This document shows, one piece after another, positions 59,416 through 64,000 of a DNA stretch of 64,000 nt. Every line of letters starts with the position of its first letter. Position 1 is the first letter of the stretch. The translations under genes were made by a program, and so were the position numbers. The notes under the pieces were generated by a model. That model had not been told where the DNA came from. It made no database searches and saw nothing but the letters and a program-made list of their open reading frames with translations. Location of the stretch: NCBI GenBank assembly GCA_022841325.1, contig JALHRS010000026.1:1-64000 (forward strand), in the 5' to 3' direction. This stretch comes from Lysobacterales bacterium. GTDB lineage: Bacteria; Pseudomonadota; Gammaproteobacteria; Xanthomonadales; SZUA-5.

Positions 59416-61515
59416 ATGCAAGATATTCGTGAGTTGATCCAGAACGGCCAGATCGAGCAGGCTGATCACATGTTGCGCGACCGCCTGAACGACAATCCGG
59501 ACGATCCCGAAGCGCTCAACATGTACGGCGTGGTGCTGTCGCGCAAGGGTGATCTGCTGGGCGCCCGCAGCTACTTCAAGCGGGCGCTGGAAGCGGCGCC
59601 GGACGAACCCGGCTACATGGTCAACTACGGCCTGTTGCTGGCTCAGCAGGGTGATTCCCTGCGTGCCGCCGAATTCCTGCAGCGCGCCGCCGCGCTCGAT
59701 CCCAACTGGTCGCGCGGTCATGCCCAGCTCGGCGAGCTGGCGCTGGCCTCGGGTCAGATCGACGAAGCCGAGCAGCGCTTCAAGACCGCGCTGCGGGCCG
59801 ATCCCGATGACGCCCACGCCAAGATCGGTCTGGCCCAGATCTGCCAGGTGCGCGGGGATACCGACAAGGCCCTGACGCTGGCGCAGGAGGCCATTGCCGA
59901 TCTGCCCAAGGATGCCCGCGCACAATCGGTACTCGGGACCATCCTGCTGGCCAAGGGCCACACCGCCTTCGCCCGCCAGGCACTGGACAATGCGCTGGCG
60001 CTGGAGCCCAAGAACCGCCGCATCCAGCGCATGGCGGCGCGCGCCAGACTGGCCGACAACGACGCCGCGGCGGCGATGGCGCTGGTGCGACGCATGGCCG
60101 AATTCGATGGCGAAGACCTGCCCTTGCTGGCGGAGCTGTGCGATCAGGCGCTGGGCAAGCAGCTCTACGCCGAACTGATCGACGTGCTCGACCGCGCTCT
60201 GGTGCGGGTGCCACACGAGCCCCGCTTGATTCACGCAGCGGCCGAGGCCCGGGCCCGCTCGGGCCGCACCGACGACGCCATCTCGCTGCTCGGCGCCTAC
60301 TCCAGTGCCGAAGCGCATCCCTCGATCTGGGCCCATCGCCTCGGCCTGCTGGCGCAACGCCAGCGCTACGATGAAGCCTTTGAACTGGCCCAGGCCTGGG
60401 CGGCGGCGCAGCCGCAGCACGCCGATGCCCACGCCGAACTGGCCACCGGCGCCGAACTTCGCGGCGACAGCACGCTGGCCCGCAAGTCTGCCGAACGCGC
60501 CCTGGCGCTGGATGCCAAGCAACCCAAGGCGCTGATGCTGGCCGCTGGATATGAAATCAGGAGCGGCAAGCCTGGCCCGCACTGCAAGGCACTCGCCGCT
60601 CGCGAAACCAGCGATCTCAATGCCCCCGCCAAGGCCACGCGCGGCTTCGTGCTGGGGATGGCGGCTGACCGTCAGGGCGATTCCGATACCGCTGTCAGCC
60701 ACTGGCTGCAGGTCCATGCGCAGATGCAGCGCCAGCGCATGCCGGCCCTGGCCGACCCCTTGGGCCCGCCGCGTGAGTTGCCGATGCCGCTGGCCCAGGC
60801 GCCCGGGCGTCCGGTGGTGTTCGTGCCGCAGATACCCGGTAGCGGTGCCGAAGCCCTGATCAAGGCGCTGATGCAGGGCAAGGCGATCACCGTGCTCAGC
60901 GACCGTCTGAGTGGCGCCGGGCGCCACGACGGCCTCGCCGCCGATCAGCGGTCGCAGATCGAGAAGGGTCTGGGCGAAAGCACGCTGCAGCTGTTCCGTC
61001 GCCGTTACTGGCGAGCCTTCGACCGGCTCAAGCTGCCGGCCGGGCGCCCGGTGCTGGATGTCCTGCCCTCACTCGAATGGGTGCAGTACGCGGCCCTGTC
61101 GGGCGCCCTGCCGCAGGCGCGGGTGCTGGCCTTCGTGCGTGATCCGCGCGATGTGCTGCTGCACTGGCTGGCCTATGGCACTTCGCCTGCACGGCCGATA
61201 CCGCAGCCGGAACTGGCGGCCAACTATCTGCTGCGGCAGTACCAGCACCTGGATCGCATGCGTTCCTCGGCCGGTCTGGCCGTGACCGTGATCCGCGGCG
61301 AAGATTTCGACGCCGATCCGAATGCGCTGCGGGAGCGCCTCGGCCAGGTGCTGGGCGTCAGCGCCGACTCGCTGCTGCTGGAAGCACCCCGCAAGCCGGT
61401 GCTGGCGGGACTGCCGGACCGACTGGAAAGCGGTCGCTGGCGCCAGTACGCGGCCCCGCTGGGCAAGGCCTTCCGCTTGCTGGCGCCGGCGGCGCGCAGT
61501 TTCGACTACAGCTGA
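59416..61515 (+). CDS. TPR protein with C-terminal sulfotransferase domain
   Basis: A 699-residue protein. Residues 1-about 430 contain around ten TPR units (NPDDPEALNMYGVVLSRKGD; DPNWSRGHAQLGELALASGQ; and so on). The C-terminal part (about 470-695) looks like a sulfotransferase: VVFVPQIPGSGAEALIKALM stands in the place of the 5'-phosphosulfate loop and VLAFVRDPRDVLLHWLAYG matches the 3'-phosphate site Arg-Asp-Pro-Arg-Asp. The 5' loop is degenerate, so activity is not sure. TPR-sulfotransferases of this type modify proteins or glycans. The start at 59416 fits the first TPR helix. Confidence 0.87.
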   Translation: MQDIRELIQNGQIEQADHMLRDRLNDNPDDPEALNMYGVVLSRKGDLLGARSYFKRALEAAPDEPGYMVNYGLLLAQQGDSLRAAEFLQRAAALDPNWSRGHAQLGELALASGQIDEAEQRFKTALRADPDDAHAKIGLAQICQVRGDTDKALTLAQEAIADLPKDARAQSVLGTILLAKGHTAFARQALDNALALEPKNRRIQRMAARARLADNDAAAAMALVRRMAEFDGEDLPLLAELCDQALGKQLYAELIDVLDRALVRVPHEPRLIHAAAEARARSGRTDDAISLLGAYSSAEAHPSIWAHRLGLLAQRQRYDEAFELAQAWAAAQPQHADAHAELATGAELRGDSTLARKSAERALALDAKQPKALMLAAGYEIRSGKPGPHCKALAARETSDLNAPAKATRGFVLGMAADRQGDSDTAVSHWLQVHAQMQRQRMPALADPLGPPRELPMPLAQAPGRPVVFVPQIPGSGAEALIKALMQGKAITVLSDRLSGAGRHDGLAADQRSQIEKGLGESTLQLFRRRYWRAFDRLKLPAGRPVLDVLPSLEWVQYAALSGALPQARVLAFVRDPRDVLLHWLAYGTSPARPIPQPELAANYLLRQYQHLDRMRSSAGLAVTVIRGEDFDADPNALRERLGQVLGVSADSLLLEAPRKPVLAGLPDRLESGRWRQYAAPLGKAFRLLAPAARSFDYS

Positions 61516-61520
61516 GAAGC

Positions 61521-61545
61521 GGGGCACGGGGCACGGGGCACGGGG
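61521..61545. repeat. Short GGGGCAC heptamer array
   Basis: Three to four units of GGGGCAC, the complement of CCCCGTG, directly after the sulfotransferase stop. Confidence 0.85.
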
Positions 61546-61716
61546 AAAGGCTCGCGCGGCGACGTAGGCCGGGTCCTTCGCGTCCTCACCGCTGGCCCGA
61601 GCCCCAGGCCAGATACGCGAGGCGCCCGGCGCTGTCCTCCGGGAGCCGCGGCCGCCGGCGCGAATGCCCTCAGGCGCCAACACAGGCCCACGCGCGCCGG
61701 AGCCGCGCTACGGCCT

Positions 61717-61796
61717 TGAGGAGGGCCGCGCGCCTGCGCGGCCGCTCTGGATCTTCAGGCCAGGCAAACCGGCGCCGCGGCGCGGCGCCCTCCACG
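61717..61796. repeat. Dispersed GC palindrome, family A, copy 4 (inverted)
   Basis: GAGGAGGGCCGCGCGCCTGC to CGGCGCCGCGGCGCGGCGCC; same sense as the copy at 12386. Confidence 0.9.
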
Positions 61797-61911
61797 GCAG
61801 TGGCACGAAGTGCCCGGAGGCTATCGCCGCAATACGGTTGCTGGAGCGTGCGGCGCAACCATCGGACCACTGGCGACCGATTATTACCGACCAGCGGTAT
61901 TAATCGGGTGC

Positions 61912-61939
61912 TTGACATTTTATTTTTGGCCGCGATAAT
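61912..61939 (+). promoter_or_regulatory. Strong sigma-70 promoter of a small RNA gene
   Basis: TTGACA (61912-61917), a 16-base AT-rich spacer with TTTTATTTTT, then GATAAT (61934-61939). It is the best sigma-70 promoter I noticed in the window and lies in the middle of non-coding DNA. A start near 61946 is expected. Confidence 0.8.
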
Positions 61940-61945
61940 GCGCAG

Positions 61946-62170
61946 GCATCGGGCCACTGGTCCGACCTTACCCCCAATTCTGAAGGATCTATCGATGTTG
62001 CATTCAACCCGCCACGGTTTTGCCGGAAGCCGCATTGATGCGGATCTGGCGCCGCGCGCACCACTGAATACGCATCTGGCGTCGTAGCTCTCGATAGATC
62101 GGGGGCTGCGCTGGCAGCCTCCGAGTCGCTTCAAGTCTGAAGCCCTCGGTGGTCACCACCGGGGGCTTCT
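61946..62170 (+). ncRNA. Candidate small RNA gene (about 225 nt) with internal 30-codon ORF
   Basis: Between the promoter at 61912-61939 and a strong hairpin at 62140-62168 lie several paired elements: CGGGCCACTGGTCCG; a 10-bp long-range stem GATCTATCGA (61986-61995) with TCGATAGATC (62091-62100); GGGGGCTGC/GCAGCCTCC (62101-62123); CTTCA/TGAAG. An ORF 61995-62087 (MLHSTRHGFAGSRIDADLAP..., 30 residues) with a weak AAGGA is enclosed by the long stem, which would hide its own start codon. It may be a leader-type or structural RNA. No homologue can be named. Confidence 0.55.
62140..62170 (+). terminator. Terminator-like hairpin of the candidate small RNA
   Basis: AAGCCCTCGGTGG pairs over 13 positions (one G-U) with CCACCGGGGGCTT around TCA, then CTTGCGTT. 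The U tract is poor, but the stem is one of the strongest near a promoter here. Confidence 0.6.
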
Positions 62171-62210
62171 TGCGTTGGGGGTCTGCGCGGGCGAAGGCCA
62201 TTGCTGTTGT

Positions 62211-62310
62211 GGGTCCAGACTTGTCTGGACGCTTTTCGCGCGGCGCCGCACGCCACGGATCCTGAGCCCGCTTGTGGATTGCTTCGCTCCCTTCGCAATG
62301 ACGCCAGGGC
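62211..62310. repeat. Family B half copy and family G fragment
   Basis: TGGGTCCAGACTTGTCTGGA at 62210-62230 is half of the family B pair. GTGGATTGCTTCGCTCCCTT and CGCAATGACGCC at 62275-62312 belong to family G. Confidence 0.75.
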
Positions 62311-62404
62311 AGTCAGGCTCAGGTGGCTCCAATAACCCGGCGATTATCGCCGACGATTAACAACTGCCCGGGCACGGGAAGGGATAACTACGCCCGAAAT
62401 AATC

Positions 62405-62549
62405 GATTTATCGAGAGGTCGATAAATCAAGAGATCCACCAGCATGGATATTTTCTTCAGCGATAGCGGGTTGGCCGAAAACGGTGCCCGCCTGGTCTGG
62501 CGGGCGCTGACCTGTCCAGGTACCGAAGAGTGTCGGGTTGGGGGACAGG
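62405..62549 (+). ncRNA. Structured RNA block upstream of the tRNA-like modules
   Basis: Three hairpins in a row: GATTTATCGA/TCGATAAATC (62405-62428, 10 bp, GAGG loop), GCCCGCC/GGCGGGC (62486-62505) and CCTGTCC/GGACAGG (62511-62549), the last enclosing a smaller stem. The first is AT-rich, unlike the surrounding DNA. They run directly into the tRNA-like fold at 62549 and may be one transcript with it. The earlier part of the gap (62313-62404) holds only a short CGGCGA/TCGCCG hairpin. Confidence 0.5.
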
Positions 62550-62616
62550 GTCCGTGTGCTCGATGGTCGAGCAGCCGCAAGGCCAGTGGCGGTTCGATTC
62601 CGCTGCGGATCACACC
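62549..62616 (+). ncRNA. tRNA-like module lacking an anticodon arm
   Basis: A 7-bp acceptor stem (GGTCCGT with GCGGATC, two G-U pairs), a 4-bp D stem (GCTC/GAGC) with a GATGGTC loop holding GG, and a T arm (GGCGG/CCGCT) with loop TTCGATT are all present and spaced as in tRNA. Where the anticodon arm should be there are only 15 bases with a 3-bp GCC/GGC stem capped by GCAA, a GNRA loop. After the acceptor comes A then CACC, not CCA. It cannot decode and is best read as a tRNA mimic, as in bacterial Y RNAs (YrlA type). Confidence 0.65.
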
Positions 62617-62630
62617 GGGTCGAAAGACCC
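62617..62630 (+). ncRNA. GAAA-tetraloop hairpin between the tRNA-like modules
   Basis: GGGTC-GAAA-GACCC, a perfect 5-bp stem with a GNRA loop, bridges the two modules with no spare sequence. It supports the view of one continuous structured RNA. Confidence 0.55.
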
Positions 62631-62701
62631 ACACGTAGCTCAGTCAGGTAGAGCAGATCACTGTTAATGATCGGGTCGCGGGTTCGACTCCCGCCGTCAG
62701 C
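62629..62701 (+). tRNA. tRNA-Asn(GTT)-like gene with a broken acceptor stem
   Basis: D arm GCTC/GAGC, anticodon arm GATCA-CTGTTAA-TGATC with anticodon GTT (Asn), variable loop GGGTC, and T arm GCGGG-TTCGACT-CCCGC are all perfect, and T8-A9 is in place. The acceptor strands CCACACG and CGTCAGC pair at only four of seven positions, three of them next to the body, and no CCA is encoded. It is either a decayed tRNA-Asn or, more likely given the flanking mimic and the slipin gene, a tRNA-like regulatory or repair-linked RNA. Confidence 0.6.
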
Positions 62702-63222
62702 CTTGAACAGGCTCGTTGCAGGACCCCGCCGAGGGGGCAATCTCGGCAGCCGCGCCGTCGAAAGATGGTGCAACCGCGGGCTCCAGCGCCCAAGCGTAGC
62801 GATCTGCCGTGCCGGACAGGGCGGTGGGGGACGAAGCTGAAAGCGCAGCGCAGGGCTGGCCTGAGTGGCCGGTACCGGGCGCATGAAGAGCTGGCGTCGA
62901 TGACCGGATTCTCTCCCGCGAGTTCGCTCGCGCCCCCGGATCCGCTCCTTGCCGCCCGTTTCGCATGCGCACCACCGACCACCCGTCGGCCCTGCGTGGA
63001 GTCAACGGTCCTATTTCAGGCTGGGGTAGAGCGGAGCTCGCTCCGCTGCTTTGGCCGGGCTTGTGCGCTGGATGTGGGTGCAGAGCCGTACCGCCTGCCG
63101 AGCAAGCCCGGCACTACCAGGGCCTCGTACACCGCCGCCAGGGCGGAAGAGCAAGAAACGAAACGGATTCGCGCGTGGTGCGCGAGTGGCAAGGCAGCAG
63201 GAAGCTGCACAGGAGTGTGTGT
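62702..63222. other. Non-coding spacer between the tRNA-like block and the slipin gene
   Basis: A 521-base stretch with no open frame that I can support. It contains short GC hairpins (for example CGCGAGTTCGCTCGCG near 62918-62933) and the 125-bp family F copy at 63026-63150. I looked for a sigma-54 promoter (TGGCAC-N5-TTGC) and did not find one. Confidence 0.6.
63026..63150. repeat. Single copy of the 125-bp repeat (family F)
   Basis: GTAGAGCGGAGCTCGCTCCG at the left and TGCCGAGCAAGCCCGGCACT at the right, with a diverged centre; same order and length as the tandem units at 40562-40936. Confidence 0.85.
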
Positions 63223-63223
63223 G

Positions 63224-64000
63224 ATGTGGATCAAGCGATATGTCATTGCCGACAACCAGCGGGCGATCGAGATGCTCGACGGCCGCTTCCAGCGGGTGCT
63301 CGGACCGGGTCGTTACTGGCGTTTTGGTGCGCCGTCCCGGCGTGAGCTGCGTCTGGACAATCTCGATCGGGCTGAAGTGGCCATCAACGGCATCGACGGC
63401 CTGGTCCGCAGCCACCGTGCCGCCATCGAGGCCGAGGTGGTGGAAGTCGATCTGGGCAAGCGCGAGCTGGGTCTGGTGTACCAGCGCGGCAAGCTGATGC
63501 GGGTGCTGGCGCCGGGTACGCGGCAGTTCTACTGGCGCGCGGCGGAAGCGGTCGATGTGGTGCGCGTTGATCTGGGCGCCACCGCGGCCATCGACGCCCA
63601 GCTGTTGCTGCAGTTGCGGGCGCCGGGTAGTGCTGAACTGGTCAAGGACATCCAGGCGGCCGCAGTCGTGGTTGAAGTGGCGCCGGACAGCGTCGGACTG
63701 GTCACCATCGACGGCGTCATGCAGGCGCCGTTGACGGCCGGTGTCTACGGCTACTGGCGCTACGGTCGCAACCTGCGCGCGGAACCGGTCGATACCCGAC
63801 TGGCGGAGCTGGACGTGGCCGGTCAGGAAATCCTGACTCGCGACAAGGTCAGCCTGCGGGTGAACCTGGTGGCCGTGTACCGGGTCAGCGATCCGGTGCG
63901 GGCGCGCAGCAAGGTGGCCGATGTGCGGGCCTATGCCTATCGCGAACTGCAGTTCGGTTTGCGTCAGGTGATCGGTACCCGTCCGCTGGATGCCTTGCTG
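63224..64000 (+). CDS. Slipin family protein (SPFH/Band 7), 3' end beyond the window
   Basis: The first 259 residues are present. AGGAG lies about ten bases before the ATG. The N-terminus (MWIKRYVIADNQRAIEMLDG, then FQRVLGPGRYWRF) is followed by a second similar unit, LGLVYQRGKLMRVLAPGTRQ, then the SPFH domain with EILTRDKVSLRVNLVAVYRV and VRAYAYRELQFGLRQVIGTR. There is no clear membrane helix at the N-terminus, unlike stomatins. Slipins of this two-unit type are found in operons with RtcB ligase, Ro60/TROVE proteins and Y-like RNAs. The tRNA-like block just upstream fits this. The partners would lie beyond 64000. Confidence 0.85.
   Translation, partial: MWIKRYVIADNQRAIEMLDGRFQRVLGPGRYWRFGAPSRRELRLDNLDRAEVAINGIDGLVRSHRAAIEAEVVEVDLGKRELGLVYQRGKLMRVLAPGTRQFYWRAAEAVDVVRVDLGATAAIDAQLLLQLRAPGSAELVKDIQAAAVVVEVAPDSVGLVTIDGVMQAPLTAGVYGYWRYGRNLRAEPVDTRLAELDVAGQEILTRDKVSLRVNLVAVYRVSDPVRARSKVADVRAYAYRELQFGLRQVIGTRPLDALL

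Noticed and set aside
59353-60927. 524-codon minus-strand ORF opposite the TPR-sulfotransferase
   Set aside because: Shadow frame: Gln, Gly and Arg rich with no domain, while the plus strand has clear TPR units.
62171-63223. Sigma-54 (RtcR-type) promoter before the tRNA-like block or slipin
   Set aside because: I scanned for TGGCAC-N5-TTGC on the plus strand. The nearest matches (for example near 62161-62172) keep only the GG and TTGC parts, so it is not reported as a feature.

Overview
This window reads as a chromosomal segment of a GC-rich gammaproteobacterium, most likely of the Xanthomonadales/Lysobacterales. The reasons are an argS gene followed by an FtsN-like SPOR gene, a three-domain CGFS glutaredoxin, an IPTL-CTERM secreted nuclease, and non-coding DNA full of palindromes and 7-bp satellites. 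The assignment rests on gene content and style only. I saw no integrated prophage, CRISPR array or insertion sequence. The one clear mobile element is a group II intron.

Layout. 1-9.5 kb: heptamer array, an EcsC-like protein with a Lys/Ala-rich tail, a large secreted ExeM/NucH-type nuclease, a dihydrolipoamide-dehydrogenase-type flavoprotein, and a divergent AraC regulator / AhpD-like pair. 9.6-12.2 kb: feoAB plus a small Cys-rich membrane protein, preceded by an exact FNR-type palindrome and a Fur-like site. 12.8-17.4 kb: argS, SPOR protein, ETF-ubiquinone oxidoreductase. 18.0-22.4 kb: a compact operon of coiled-coil protein, membrane OmpA-like protein, Rab/Ras-like small GTPase and hybrid histidine kinase. 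22.6-27.4 kb: xdhA, xdhB, xdhC, with the first two separated by a repeat insertion. 27.5-34.6 kb: bioH, a family 39 glycosyltransferase, a DoxX-tailed SDR protein with a DUF2269 protein, and a MgtC/DUF4010 protein. 34.9-46.4 kb: ECF sigma and putative anti-sigma, trans-sulfuration enzyme, TMEM175-like protein, bioD, methyltransferase, AMP nucleosidase, glutaredoxin-rhodanese, CHAD, DusA, secreted Tudor-like protein. 46.6-50.4 kb: Host-attachment-like protein, EamA transporter, group II intron. 50.4-59.3 kb: a minus-strand surface-glycan block (glycosyltransferases, radical SAM/SPASM, UDP-GlcNAc 2-epimerase-like, LAB_N, UDP-glucuronate epimerase-like). 59.4-61.5 kb: TPR-sulfotransferase. 61.5-64 kb: a long non-coding region with a likely small RNA gene, two tRNA-like modules and other hairpins, then a slipin (SPFH) gene that runs off the window.

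Two places stand out. The first is 62.4-64.0 kb: a structured RNA block with one tRNA-like fold whose anticodon arm is reduced to a GNRA mini-hairpin, and a second with intact D, anticodon and T arms but a broken acceptor stem, upstream of a slipin gene. This resembles the Ro60/Y-RNA/RtcB RNA-repair neighbourhoods of bacteria. The second is the 18-22 kb Rab-like GTPase operon, which looks like a membrane-linked signalling module.

At least seven families of dispersed non-coding repeats fill the intergenic gaps. An empty copy of one of them fixes both ends of the group II intron to the base.
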